A stretch of 64,000 nt of DNA. It comes from Phlebotomus papatasi. Taxonomy: Eukaryota > Arthropoda > Insecta > Diptera > Psychodidae. Made by a program: the position numbers and the translations under genes. Below are positions 24,960-38,078 of this stretch, in pieces. The notes below the pieces were generated by a model. It was given only the letters and a program-made list of their open reading frames with translations, made no database searches and was not told the DNA's origin. The stretch spans positions 41,168,001 to 41,232,000 of the forward strand of contig NC_077222.1 in NCBI RefSeq assembly GCF_024763615.1, in the 5' to 3' direction. Each line of letters begins with the position of its first letter. Position 1 is the first letter of the stretch.

Positions 24960-25300
24960 ATACCAGGTGATCCGATTGAACTGCAGCCAACTTCAGATTA
25001 CATGTAACAAATATTGAAAAATGTAGCTCAATTTGGACGATTTTAAATTTTAAAAAGATAAAGAGAGGGTCAAAATTAAAGCCGATGTATATCGGGATAA
25101 TGTTGGAAAGATTTCAGAAACCATGGGTAAGTAAACATTTCGTTGAGAAGGAGTGAACGTTCCAAAGAAAACTCAGCACAATCATATTATTCGCGTGCCA
25201 ACCAAGATTGTCTAAATAACAATGTCTCGCAGTGTACGGTTCATTCGACAATTGTTAGAACAGTAGACGGCCGAACCCACCAATCCTAATCCCAAACTAT
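24960..25300 (+). pseudogene. Mariner-type (ITmD37E-like) transposase relic
   Basis: In shifting frames it reads KADVYRDNV near 25078, then KPWVSKHF near 25118. These resemble the second-Asp region of mosquito-type mariner transposases. Several stops and frame changes lie within 200 bp. No ends were found. The family call rests on short matches from memory. Confidence 0.35.
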
Positions 25301-25596
25301 TATCCCTACATGGGTACTGAAGGCTACTTATATGGTGCTCTTGTTGGTTATCGTAATAATTAACCCCAGTAACTTCAGAGAGTGTACATTAGTTATCGTG
25401 AACAATTCCTGAAAAACTTCCAACTGGAGATTTAGCCCAATTCCCCAAGGTCTTAAAATCGTAAATAGAAACCAATTTTATTGATTTTTCAGAATCTAAT
25501 ACGTCATTTGTTTTCAAGAATCAAATTCTAATTAAAAATCCCTCAAAGAATCTTGATTGATAAGAAATTAAGGAAGATAAGCCATATAGCTAAGTG

Positions 25597-26010
25597 CTAG
25601 ACACACTGACGACTTAAGCCGAGAGACGGCTTAACGTAATTATAATCAAAATAATGATTAGACTAAATTCCCAGTAGCTTTCCACTAAGTCTTTCTTGAT
25701 TTAAGCCACAAATCTGTCTAGGGCATAAGGCCCCGAATAGTAGACTCAGGCTGATCCCTGAAAATGCTTAGTAAAAATAAGTAGTAAAGATTTAGCCCAA
25801 ACTGTCATACACTGACGGCTTAGAATCATCGACTAGATATTCTTTATTACCAATTAATTTCCCATCAGTTTCCCAATTAGCAAGCCGTTTCTCGACATAA
25901 GCCGAGAGATGGGTTAGTCAGAAAGTGATCGAAGTGTGATCTACTCCATTATCTTGATTGTAATTGTCTTGTCGTCCCTCGACTTAAGTCGTAAGTGTGT
26001 CTAGCACTTT
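25597..26010. repeat. Rearranged copies of the hairpin MITE family M1
   Basis: GCTAGACACACTGACGACTT at the left and GTCGTAAGTGTGTCTAGCA at the right are inverted ends. AAGCCGAGAGACGGCTTA occurs near 25616 and a decayed pair lies near 25890-25910. The middle (25745-25805) carries AGACTCAGGCTGATCC, which matches the end of the 61227-61402 element, so at least two MITE families are mixed here. Confidence 0.55.
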
Positions 26011-27400
26011 AATCTTACGTCTGGAACTCGTATTACGTTTATGAATGCACAATGTTTTTCAATGTTATAGAACGAAGATTCTCTGGACTTCTGAACATGG
26101 GGCAATTCGTAGAAGATTAGAACCAAATAGTATCAGAATATTGATGAGTTTAAGACAGCCATTAGTCGCGAATTGGCTCACATCCCAGTGATTTACGTTT
26201 GGTCAGTGTGCAGGTCATAGCCTGCACGAAAGATAATACTATTGAAATTTTCAAATGAATTTTAAAATCTTAAATATCTTCTGAATTTTAAAGAGAAAAT
26301 GATTTTTAAGTAATACAAAATGCATCGTTTTCAAAAGCAATTCACTTGGCCCACTCTCTAAAAGGAAATTGATATTAATTTTGCTCCATTGTTCTGAAAA
26401 ACATTTCTTTTTTTTTTATTAAAACATAATTCATTGATTTCCCTTCATCTAATATGAATATCTAAATATTGGGGATATCATTTGATCTTGTTTTCTGGTA
26501 TTACGCTGTATAATTAATTCATAACAAACAAGAAGTAAGAGTTATTGGAAAAAAGATAGTGCTGATTGGGAAAAAATGCATGTCGAAATATTATTAATGC
26601 TCACGGATAGCTATTGAATATTAGATCATTTTCTTACATTTTGGACTTAACAATTGGTTAGATATATAGCAAAAAGATCACTGATAGCCTTGATGAGATA
26701 ATATTTTGGCGCCAATACAATGCACAATATTCCGAAAGCGGAACTTTGCCATTATTAAAACCGCATATATAGTGAAGCCAAAGATATGGAATTTATTAAA
26801 AGGTAACCCAATTAATCAACACTTCAAAATCCAATAGTGAGAAAAAAAATATATCGTGGAAGTAAAGAAAAACGACATGTGCAACTAAATCACCTACATA
26901 TTGCTCTCTTCTTTTGGAAGCCCCAATACCAGAATAAGAAAAAAAAGAAGAAATAAAAAACAAGAGAAAACCCTGACCTGTCTCAATAATCATACAAGAG
27001 ATACACATTACCATCAGACACCTTCGCTTGCAGTGAAAATATATGGAAGAAAAACCACAATATACCCAGACAATCGGTATGGAAGGAGCAATCACGCAAG
27101 ATATACCAAATCCCCTCCAAACAATTCCACCACAACACTTTTCCAATACCCTACCAAAGAAACTCTCCAAAGCACAGTGGCGGCTCAACGGTAGGGGAAT
27201 TTCAAACAGACGAAGAGTGATCTTCATTATTGTAACTTGTTGAGAGTCTCAAACTGTGGAGATCTCTTTGGTGGATTGTTGATTTTTATTTTCTTCTTCT
27301 TCTCCTATTAACTCCTTCACGCGGCAGAGACCAAAAGTCTATGAGACAAACGATGGATTGCAACTTCCATCTCTCTTGGAAATTTCTGTTAACGGTTTAG
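26011..27400. other. Non-coding tract upstream of the secreted-protein gene
   Basis: The longest unassigned minus-strand frame of the window (143 codons, 26796-27227) lies here with shorter plus-strand frames opposite. The product is Cys/Phe-rich without a domain I recognise, and I do not call it a gene. No repeat was recognised. Confidence 0.4.
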
Positions 27401-27453
27401 TGAGTAGCAGCTGCAAAACGACCTTACAGACTTTCATTCTTTAATCCACATTG

Positions 27454-27943
27454 TCAGTTAACAAGATATTACCGTGGAAGACGCAGCGTTTCCGCAAATG
27501 CTTAAAATTTACGCGAGCACTCTACTAAATTGCAATCTTCTGTGATCTTGTGCTACTAACAACATACCACTGTGCAGATACCCCTATAGGGCTCATAGGG
27601 CTCAAGTCTAAATTTTTTTCATTAGAATCTCAGTGTGTGATAGTGTTTAACAGACTCAAAAGAACCTGCAGAAAGTTTACTGAAAATAAAATTTGCAGTT
27701 CTTAAACGCCAACAACAGCAAAAAATCCTAATTAAATGCCATGTGGTGAATTGAAGTCTTAAGTACTTAAGTAAAAAAAAACAACAGACAAAAACAATTT
27801 TAACCCCGTATTTAAGATCCCATTGTCAGTGGAATTGTGCATTTTTGTCTTTAAATTGTTACCACATTCAACACAGTTTTTCCTCTCGTGAACAATTTCT
27901 TACCACGAGATTCTGTGCATGTGAGAAAAAAGTGATTTTGAAA
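27454..27943 (+). promoter_or_regulatory. Probable 5' UTR with candidate initiators
   Basis: The arthropod initiator word TCAGT occurs at 27454-27458 and at 27826-27830, with AGACGC about 25 bases after the first, near but not at the usual DPE spacing. No TATA box sits at the right distance. Either could be the start of the transcript whose first ATG is at 27944. This is motif reading only. Confidence 0.25.
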
Positions 27944-27986
27944 ATGAATTTCTCAACAATTACACTTTACGTTTTCCTAGCCTTAG
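27944..27986 (+). CDS. Secreted Pro/Thr/Gln-rich protein, exon 1 (signal peptide)
   Basis: The ATG at 27944 in the context AAAATGA opens 14 codons (MNFSTITLYVFLAL) plus one base, then a strong donor, G|GTAAGT, at 27987. Joined in phase 1 to the exon at 57901, it continues as A-TCVISTNAIA, giving a normal signal peptide: short polar start, hydrophobic core over residues 6-19, small residues before a probable cut near residue 23. The alternative of reading on without splicing gives KFNEAEGTYKN and a Lys-rich tail, which looks like intron sequence. No other exon fits the open phase better within the window. The first coding exon carrying only part of the signal peptide before a long intron is common in insect secreted-protein genes. 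The protein is discussed further under exons 2 and 5. Confidence 0.7.
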
Positions 27987-29589
27987 GTAAGTTTAACGAG
28001 GCTGAAGGTACTTACAAGAACAACAATAAAAAAGAGGTCTTTTTGTCTCTCAAAAAATATAATAAAAAAGCCAAGACATGTTCAATTAATGATCATTTCT
28101 CACACCCAAAATGAGGGGTTGTGCTTAGTTCCTTGTCATGATAAATTGCTCAGGTTTAGAGGCTACAATTATAATGATCATTTTAGAGTTAAAATAGCCT
28201 TAGGTGATCGATTAGTTATTTTATTATGGGGATGAAAATAGATGATAGGAACATTCGAGAGGAGATATTTGGCGTTGACATTCAACAATTGGAATGGAGA
28301 TTATTGTCTCAAAGTATGCATCTCATGGTTCATTCTATCACCCCCCAATATTGCACTCTTAGTTGGGATGGTATTGTATAGACTAGTGTGCGTACAAACA
28401 AATCTCCTTGGTTTATAATGCTTCCTGAGCAGATGGGTATTGAGTTCCGTGCCAAACGGTGAGCCCCACGGATATACAACATAGGCAAATTACGTGCAAC
28501 GCACAGTTCAACACAAGAGAACAATCTCACCCTCAATTTCCAGATTTTCAATGTGCCTTTTAGCCTGTCTCTCATCCAAAAGCCCACCCTTCTACTTCAT
28601 ACCCCCCTTTATCAACACTTTGGGTGTATATTGATTGTGTGTATCCGTCTGTTTATTTGTTTATTTCAAACATTTCTCTCGCAATGTCGAATGCACACGT
28701 ATTTCGGATTTTTGCATGCAAATGATTGTTGGACAATGCATTATATTGTACTTAATTATAATTGAAAATTGTCACACACCACGAGAATTCATATAAACAC
28801 AAGCTTGCCACAATATAAAATAACATAAATGAATCACCACCACCCTTTTTTTTCCTTTATGGAATGAGTGAGATTTTGTGTATCTATTGCACCTCAAATT
28901 GCAATTTAACACCCCCTCTATATACACAAATAATGTTGAATATTCCAGGGGTCACTTGGCATATAGGTGTTATATGAATAACTTTATCCACATTTAATCC
29001 ACCTCACCTTGTTATTTTAAAATCTATCATTCTTTTATTGCTCGAACTCTGTAGATGTAGCCATAAATGTAATCCATAAATTCGTTATTTAGAAAATTTT
29101 ATTCCAACAAACTGTCTCGCGAACACCAAATCCAAGGCGATATAAATTTTGAATTAAAAGTTCTAAAATTTTTGCTTATATCTGCTGAATTTCAAGAGAT
29201 TATCGTGATTGCAGCAAACGTCAAAACCTCTACAATATTTCGTTTTACGTTTAAAAGTCTCTACATGTTGGAAGATATTTGTATCAAAAATGTTTGAATG
29301 CAATAACATGCGCTACTGTAGGGACAAATGTTAAAATTTCCATAAAAAATTGTCTTTTTTACGGAATTTTGACGTTTACTTCCTCAAAAAACAAGCATTT
29401 TGAAGTAAATCGCTTGCACATAAATTGTATCAAATTACGTCATTTTGACGCAAATTTCACACAAATTTCGAAGGTTTTTAGAAGACACAGTGGCTCACAT
29501 AAATGTTCTCCAGAAAAACAGTTTTCACGACGTACGTAATCTTGCAACGGCGTAAAAGCCTGTATACAGATCCGAGAACTAGCCGAGAC

Positions 29590-29760
29590 GCTAATCAAGG
29601 CCATCATAGTTTCCTGTTAATCATGGACAATATTTAGTCTGCAATAATTGTCTATTTGAAGCTCCAAGTATTTATAAACATTACAATGATTATATAAAAT
29701 TAAAGCAATTTTCCACAAAGCCGGCTCACGGCTTAATCTGTACGTCGACCTGGGACCAAA
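29590..29760. repeat. Possible decayed hairpin MITE
   Basis: AAGCCGGCTCACGGCTTAATC at 29718-29738 is a stem-loop of the same design as the M1 family block, but the loop differs and no matching partner with TA flanks was found. Confidence 0.3.
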
Positions 29761-30186
29761 GTACAGAATGAGTATTAAAGGAATTACGCTAAAATCGTTA
29801 ATTTCATAATTCAATTTAGTCAAAGTGGTGTTTTAATTGAACTGTTTTATTCATAACTTAGCCTTTATTTTTCTCATAAATTCTATAAGGGAGTTCAAGT
29901 TCCAGACCGCTCCTTTGATCATAATCAGATCATTTTTGGTATCAGTCAGTGATGGAAAACTTAAATTGAACTTGCCCAATATATTTAGATTTTTGCCTAT
30001 TCTCATTTAACTAAAAGAACTATAAAAATAACTAAATTTTTGGTTTAAATTTGTTCAGTATTGCATAAGTTTAGTCTCTCAACGCTAATCATTCCTTTTT
30101 AGAGCTTCCGGTCGATATCACAAAAGTCAAAATCCCGAAAGCCTGAGAGTTTAAATCCCGAATTGGTAATGCTCTGGACAGACTTA

Positions 30187-30534
30187 TGCCCTAGACACAC
30201 TTACGTCTTAAGCCGAAAGCCAGCTTAACGTAGTTGTAATCAAAATAATGATTTGACTAAATTCCCACCAGTTTCCCACTAAATAAGCCGTTTATCGGCT
30301 TAATCCGAGAGACGGATTAATCAGAAACTGATGAAAAATTAATCCGATCATTATCTTGATTATAATTACGACAAGCCGTCTCTCGGTTTTAGTGATAAGT
30401 GTGTCTAGGGCATTACGGTTTAAGACGAGAGACGGTTTAGTGGGAAATTTATGGAAATATAGTTTAATCACTATTTTGACTATAATTACGATAAGCCGTG
30501 ACTCGGCTTAAGTCGTAAGTGTGTCTAGTGTACA
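30187..30534. mobile_element. Compound of the hairpin MITE family M1
   Basis: 30187-30412 starts TGCCCTAGACACACTTACG after TA and ends with the exact style of inverse (AAGTGTGTCTAGGGCA), a 226-bp symmetric version of M1. An additional partial copy follows to TGTCTAGTGTAC near 30535 with degraded hairpin blocks (AAGACGAGAGACGGTTTA, AAGCCGTGACTCGGCTTA). Confidence 0.6.
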
Positions 30535-30569
30535 TAAAAGTGTTTCGAGAAATTTTTCCATACATTATC

Positions 30570-30800
30570 CTCCCGGAGGCTGCCAAAATCCCGAAAGCCA
30601 AAATCGCGAATGTTCAAAATCCTGAAAGGGATGAAATTATAGGGAGGATAATGTGTAGAATAATTTCCAAAGACACAGAAAATTTCACTTTTCTCTTTCC
30701 CTCCAGCAAACACAGGTGCAATCGTGGGAGTAGCTATATGACACTTTTAAGAATTCAGGGTTTTGGTCTATTCGGGATTTTGGCGTTCGGATGAAGGATT
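30570..30800. mobile_element. Repeat E copy (CCCGAAAGCCAAAAT tandem ends)
   Basis: The left side has tandem 15-mers of the form AAAATCCCGAAAGCC and the right side the inverse (GGGATTTTGGCGTTCGG). A shared core GGGATGAAATTATAG followed by GGATAATGTG is also seen at 33455-33480. The right boundary is uncertain. Confidence 0.5.
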
Positions 30801-32939
30801 TAGACTTATCCTCCATGTGATTTCGACCCTCTCAGGATTTTGGTTTTGGGGTTGTGGTCCCTTTCGTCTCTTGACGTCCGGGTTTTTCTTTTCGATATTT
30901 AGGCTGACACCGCTGCCACCGCCCTTTTAGGCTTAACAATTTATTTTTCAACGAACAGTGATAACTAGCAAAATATAAAAAAAATAAAAACCGTGACAAG
31001 TCTTTTGTTTTGCGAAAAGTTTAATACCGTTTAATTGTGGAATTTGTGATGTGAGCAAAATACTTTACTTGACGGACCACAAATCAACTCTCCAAACAAT
31101 GAAAGTGAAACCAAATTTGTAAGACATAAATTGAACTCTATTGGTTAGAGCATCTCTTAAAGTCTTTTTCACTTTGTCATCCCTTTTAGCCATCAAAATT
31201 TTCTCTTGCTCAAAATAAAACATTCCAAATCCATTTTACATAAAACACTTTCATCGAGTGGATTTTAATTTATTACTATATGGACAGTGTTACTATATGG
31301 ACAGAATGCTGAAACTAAAAATATTGTTGAAATGGGAAATTTATTGTTATCGGGGTATTTAAAATTCTTCCGAATGTTTTAATCTGCAGTCAATGGGATT
31401 TTACAAAATAATTCTTCCAATCCGCACTTTACACCAAAATGCCCAAAATCAATTCATTGATGATTTCACTGGGATTTAATCAACGAAAAAAAGGTAATTG
31501 AGTGAACGGAGACAAATAAATCTTTTATTATGCATTACTACCACATCTTGAGGTCTTACGCTTGAAACAATCTTGGAAATCTAAATTTTTTCAAGGGGTT
31601 CCAAGAATTAGAGTTATTGATCTTATTATTGATTAGTTTTTTATCTCGTACTAGATGTTAATGTTATTATGGCAAGCTTTCCGTACCATTTTAGTATTTT
31701 TGTTAAATAAATTATGTGCGGTTGAATCGAATTCTGATATTCGATAAAACATATAAAACATAATTTGATTGGATAACTTTATTTTTTTTTTTAGATCTAA
31801 TGAAATTAGAATAAATAAACATTTCAAAATTTCGGTTTAGGAATTTTATTATTATTGATTAGAGCTCATTTATTAAAAAAAAGACTTTATTTAAAAATGT
31901 TCTTCATTATCTGCATAAAGCTATAGAAACTTATAAAAAATAATGATAAATTTTGAGTTGAAATATCTGTGTTATATTACGGAATTACTTTATACATTAA
32001 AAAAACTGACTTTCTGATGCTGACATTATTTCCTTCCACTTGAATTTAGCAAATGCAATCTAAAAAACTAATTTCAATTTAAAATTTAGCCTAGAAATTT
32101 TTATGATATATTCACAAATCTTACTCGCAAAATCAAAAGCATCCATAAAGAGAATTACGACAGAATCTGATGGAATTTAATGAGACACTAAAATCCACAA
32201 AGCATTGTTGTAATTTTTAACATCCATTGCAAGTTGTAGTAATAAAAAAATTATTGCGGAAAATATTGAATTAACGGATTGGGACAATATATCTTTCTTT
32301 CCAAGAATTGCAAGAAAGACTAACACTTGTCTTGTATTGTGTTAATTTTCAAATTAGCTTTTGTTCCAATTACTTTTGAAGACAATCTCTCTCTGGCACG
32401 TGTGTCTTAATTCTGTATTTCAACCTAACACTTTTATCTCCCTCTCTATATTATCATTCTTCTTTTCCAATCACATTAATTTCACTGGGGTAATGAAAAT
32501 GAAATTTGCATAGAAATTGTGTGACACTAAGACGAAATTTCTATGCAAGTCTCGACTTTATATCAGGCCCCTTTCTCGTTCAATTGAGCATCTCATTCTC
32601 CCAAAAATTCCCATCTTCAATGTCTAAACTCAATTATAGCAAAATGTAGGGTTGATTGAATCCTTTTGGACGTTTTGGAATATTTTTCAAAGTCTCATTT
32701 CAAAAAGAAAACCAAAAACCTGAAGATATTTAAAAATAATAAATAACTAAGGGCTCATTTCTTGGTGGCGAAATTTTAAATATTTTCTTAAGGGGTTATG
32801 TGGGTCACGCAGACAAAAAAAAAACAGTATAAATCTTTGACATTTTTTCCAACAGAATAAAAAAGAAATAAATCGAGTTCTTGAGCATAGAAAGGTGCAA
32901 CATTTAAACCATATTTTCTGAAATTTTCATTTCAACATT

Positions 32940-33835
32940 TTTTTTTAAATTCAGTTGGGACCTGATTTTTGGAGACGGTTTTTGAAAAAAAAACCTACTT
33001 ATCAGTGGACAAGGTTAGATAATTTTGAGATATTTTACAAGACGAAATGTGGTGTGAAATACCACGAAAATCGTTTTTTTTACTGCTCGAACTCAAAGAG
33101 AGAGCAGTTATATAATCGATTTTTTTTCAACTTCTCACTGTTCTGGAGCTTAAACGGTAAGAGATATCGACTTCCGGTCTTCGATGACCCCTCCTCAAAT
33201 GACATTATCTCGTACTCAACCTCTTTACTTTCCCCCCTCCCCTTTCGTACGTTCCCTATCCCTCAAATTTGTTATGTGTTCTGCCAAGAATCCAAATTTC
33301 ATTAAAAAAAAATTGAACCGTTCAAGTACGATTTTAACTCTAACTTGAAATATTTAGTTTTTTGACGTTTGATAAACATACTGTGAGCGGAGGCAGCCAA
33401 AATCCCAAAAGCCAAAATCTCGAAAGCCAAAATCCCGAATGTTCAAAGTCCTGAAAGGGATGAAATTATACGAAGGATAATGTAGTGTAGAATAATTTTC
33501 AAAAACACAGAAAATTTCCCTGTGAATACAGCAAGCGCTGGTTCAATTGTGGGAGTAGCTATGATACTTCTAAGAATTCGAAATTTTGGCTCATTCGGGA
33601 TTTTGGCTTTCGGTATTTTGGCGTTCGGGATTTTGACCGGGACCCACTCTGAGGAATCTTATCTCCCAAAAAATATGTTTTTCAAAAAAGATCTCCGAAA
33701 ATCAGGTGAAAATCTAGTGGCTGAATTTGTAAGATTTTTAAATGAAAATTTTAGAAAATATAGTTTAAATGTTGTACTATTATATGCTTAGGAACGTAAC
33801 TTTAAATAAAAAATAATTATGTTGAAAAAAAAAAG
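32940..33835 (+). repeat. Dispersed repeat family G, copy 1, interrupted by repeat E
   Basis: Shares GACCTGATTTTTGGAGACGG, the region near AACCGTTCAAGTACG and the 3' end AATTATGTTGAAAAAAAAAA with 49905-50660. The 116-codon frame at 32955-33305 lies within it but does not continue in the other copy, so it is not a gene. Repeat E (33388-33645) is inserted within it. Confidence 0.55.
33388..33645. mobile_element. Repeat E insertion with candidate 8-bp target duplication
   Basis: Tandem 15-mers AATCCCGAAAGCCAA at the left are mirrored by GGGATTTTGGCTTTCGG at the right. The flanks ACTGTGAG (33380-33387) and ACTCTGAG (33646-33653) differ at one base. The sister repeat at 50473 reads ACTCTAAA uninterrupted. 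An 8-bp duplication would suggest a hAT-type element, but the ends do not show a classic hAT consensus. Confidence 0.5.
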
Positions 33836-36800
33836 AGAAAATTGATGTTTTCCAATCCTTTTGAGCAAGTAACCCCTTAAAACAAATTAGGTTTTTGGGT
33901 CAATTTTGAATCTAAAAAAAAAATAACTTCTAAATAAATTAAATTCATTTGTCTTAGGAATTCATCCATGGACAAAATCCATTTAGTTTTTTCAGCATAC
34001 CATCCGAGACACTTCTCACATTTTCGTCAAGTATTACAATTTTCTTGTTCATCATATTCAATAAAACACTTTAAAATTCATTAATTTATAGGGCATGTTG
34101 TAAAGTGGGTTGTTGGCAGAAAGGAGTGAATCGACCCTATTGTGTACATTAAGTAGTGAGAAGGAAAATTGGTGACACTATAACACATTGTATGGTATCT
34201 TCATAAGTTCCTTGCGAAGATTCTTCTGTACTACTATGGTCTACCATTCTCACTGTGTTAAATTTGAATTGAAAATTTTCCGAATGTTGACAAGAAAATC
34301 CACTTGCCTGATTGATTTTTCTCTAACCATCCTGTATCTCTATATAATGTATACATTGGTTACTCTCTGAAATTTTATTATTCTAATATGGTGTTTCTGA
34401 GCATTTCTTTGGAGCATTTTCGCAATTTTCTATAATGGCCACTTTTTCCGCTTGAGTGTCTCTTGGCCCCAAAAGGCATTCTATATACACATTTCTCAAC
34501 AGAAAGATCCATTTTTGGGGGCTTGTCAATGTTGCTATTTAGGATTCAACTATATTGCTTAAACCTAAATATAGAGCAATATGATCTCTTGATTTTTCGA
34601 TAACATCTTCATACTATAATATCCAATCCTACGGGCTGCTTAGAATTTTGCATAATTAAAATGAATGATGTTTTTTTTTGTTTTTGATTTTTTTTCTGAA
34701 TTTAGAGACCAAGTTGTTTAGATCGACTAGATGCATCAAATGACCCCTCCCTCATGTAGAGAAAACTGAGTTAGTAGTAAACATGGGGTAGTTGTATACA
34801 CTGGATTTTGTTTTCACTAATTAATTAGGCAGGGATCCTTAAAGTATCTATAAATTCATGTAGGTCTCGTTCTCTGAATTTAACATCTACTTAACAGAAA
34901 TCGCAGTGTTTATAGCTGATCCATGTTCACTAATATCCCAGTTTTCCCTAAATTACTATTCTTTAGAGATTATTTTTTTGTATTTAGATTTTGTATTTTG
35001 TAAATCCAGGGGCACAAAGCCGATTAATTTAAGCAAATGGTTTGAAAAATAGGCCCTCTAAAGTGGTTAAACTTTGACCTTAGAAAATTCGATATCAAAA
35101 TGTTTTTCAAACATAGATGTCTAAGGACGAAATATTCATCTTCACTACCCCCAAAAAATATATTCGAAAATAAAAATAAAATCTAGGAGCCACTTTCCAA
35201 ATAAGCTAAAAAACGTGGTTTTGGAGGGAAAGGAAAGAAGATTGTCCTAGATAATGTTAACTTATGTGGAGGTCGTGAAAGGCTGGAAGTCGATATCTCT
35301 AACTGTTTGACCTCTAGCCATGTCATAAATTAAAAAAAAAGTGAAGTTACTAACAGGAAGGTGTCAAAGTCCCCCGCACTTACTATATATTTTAATTGCT
35401 AGTCCAATGCCTTAAATGTCCAAAAAAGAACCATGGGTCAAATCCATTAGGAACATAGAAAAAAATTGAGTTGTCCGAAACTTGAGTCGTCCGAAGGTAC
35501 CGTGCTTTCCTGTATTATCACTTTTTATCATCATTTTTTTTGTTTAGTAAACAATGTATGAAAACATTTTATATCTCTTTTTTATACTCATATAGAATAA
35601 AATTTAATAATATACCTTCTTCTTTTTAAATCGATCCGTCAAGCAGTTTGTTTTATCACCGATGCAAACCTGTAAGAGTGTTTTCAACAAAAACGTTTTT
35701 GAAATGAGCGCGTTCAAAGTAAACTTCTCTGAAATCTAAAAGTTACTTTATTTGTTTTACTTCTGATCAAATTATTCAGAATTGATAATTAAAGTAACTT
35801 TCTACTATTTCCTTTATGAGATCGATCGTAATAAGACGGCGACAGCCGCACATTCAACCATTGAGTACAAATAAATTGAAATTGATTTTTTTTTACCAAT
35901 CCTTTGCCTGATCTCTAGAGTATCCGCGAAAATGATCGTAATAGTCCAAGGAGTTTATAAATAAAAATCAGTGTTCAGTAATTCCCTATGTTCGGTGGTG
36001 CCCCACTCTTCCCAAAACATTAAAAAAATATTAAATAATTTAACCGACCGACCGACTTGAGGAACCGGCAATTTTAGAACACTTTACGTTAGTTTTTCAA
36101 AAGACATTACCTGAATGTCTAACACTTTTTACCAATGATAGACCCCTAAGTGATCAATTGAATGGCACGTGTTGAAAATTTACCAGTAAAACCAATTTAA
36201 TTGGAAACTAAACTCAATATACAGTATAATGCATTGGAAGAAGTGTAGAGAAAGAAAATGTGTGTGTTCTATGAAACGGAAATTAAATTAAAATATGCAG
36301 AAACCAAGTGAAATGTTTGCGAAACAACATTATCTTCTCATCTTCCTCTTTCTTCGGAGAGTTCTTCTCATTTCGAAAAAGAAAAAAAAAATGAATCTAC
36401 TGAGACTGTAATCACATGAAATAAAATCTGCATATAAACCTTTGAAAAAAATTTCTTTCCCACTTTTGTATTCATTTTCATTAGTCACTCTGTTTAGGTC
36501 TTCATTATACCCATTAATTGACTTTCTTTACTACAATTCGTGTGCTATAGAAAATGTTACATAAAAGTTATGGAAAAAGGTGTTTAGGCATAAGAAGGTG
36601 TAAAAAGAATAGACATCTCCATCCCCGTCAATATGCATAATTTCCGTGTTAATTTGTTGAAAGAACAATTAACAACGCATCATAAATTTCTTGTAACCTA
36701 AGTGCCATCACCTTAACTTTAAAATACACTTGATGTACTAAATAGAATTAAATAACTCTATGCACAAGCCTCCTCTCGAACTCATTGAAAACTATGTATA

Positions 36801-38078
36801 TTGCCTCCAAGATACACCTTCACTAGACGTCCACCTTCGTTTTCCTCAACGAGCTTCTCTCTTTCTCGTGCATTGTAATTTTTTTTTGCCTTTTCATCTT
36901 GATCGATTGCATTCCACTACACTCTGTTTGGCTTCTTTTATATATAGTAAAAGACACACTACACCAAAGTGAATCAGATGCATTTGAAATTCAATGGGGC
37001 AAAAATAAAATGTTAGGTGATATTTAAAATCAATGATTAAAATATGCAAGAAATATCAATGTTAATTGAGTTGATATTTTAAATGACACTTTTTTAGCCT
37101 TTCTGAAACAACGGCAATATATACACTACTTTTTTTTATCACACCTAACATTTCTATAAACTGTTTTTGTATTATACACAAAACAAAAGAGAATTTAATC
37201 TTTGCAGTTTGACTCTAAAACTATCAATATGGTACTTATGAGGAGTATGGAGATTTTCCAGGTGAAAGTGTAATGTAAGCGAGTAAAATTCATAGGGGAG
37301 ACCGGGGTAGAAATAGCCAGGGGTAGAAATAGACAGTGCAATTTTCTAGTCTATCTTAAACAGAATGTTATGAAAACTATTGCTAAATCAATTTAGACGC
37401 CTATTCCTATATTCTCTAAAATATTTATCAGCTTAGGTCTCCTATATTTCAATTTATAAGCATTTTTATAAAATCGACCTAAAACTGTAATTTTGTTGCG
37501 TATATTTTTGCCTTGGCAATTGAACATCTGAATTGTTAAATTATATATTGAGGCATTATCTTGTTCCTGGTTCATTAGGGGTAATTATCAGATATTTTTG
37601 ACTTTGAGGATCCAAACCTCCTTTTATATGTATAATTATTATCACTTAAACAGTCCTCGGGGAAGATATAGCCAGACTTTCGGGGCAGATGTAGCATGTC
37701 ACACTGGCAATACCAATATGGGGAATAATAGAGGGCACCTCTAATTACTAGTGGTGAAAAACAGGTTGTCAAAACGATTGGAGGTGTTTTTTACTGTGAG
37801 CTTCGTGATTGGAAATTTATTAAAAAGTGACTCAGTAAGTACTATTTTAAAAGATTTTTACTTCTTTTAGGTTTTTGTAATTGTCCAATAATATAATTTA
37901 TGCATGTACGTACATTTGTATGAAAAGTGTTTACAGTATTTTTGTGTTGTAACCTAACCTCACTTTATGGGTAGTGCAAAAATTATAAACAAAAAATTTG
38001 CAAAATTAAGAAAAGAAAACTGTTTCGGTCGTGGGTGTTTTTTTATTCTATTGCCGTTGATTTCTATTCCAGTCAAAA

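Noticed and set aside
26796..27227. 143-codon minus-strand frame, the longest unassigned one
   Set aside because: No domain, odd Cys/Phe-rich composition, long A/T-rich codons at its end and frames open on the other strand too. Chance frame is the simpler explanation.
27797..27820. TATA box for the secreted-protein gene (GTATTTAAG)
   Set aside because: It lies about 18 bases before the candidate initiator at 27826, too close for a normal TATA position.
32955..33305. 116-codon frame
   Set aside because: Lies in repeat G and is not open in the second copy at 49905-50660.
35476..35514. Complete Tigger-type element
   Set aside because: Only one end with TA is seen; no inverted partner was found within about 1 kb on either side.
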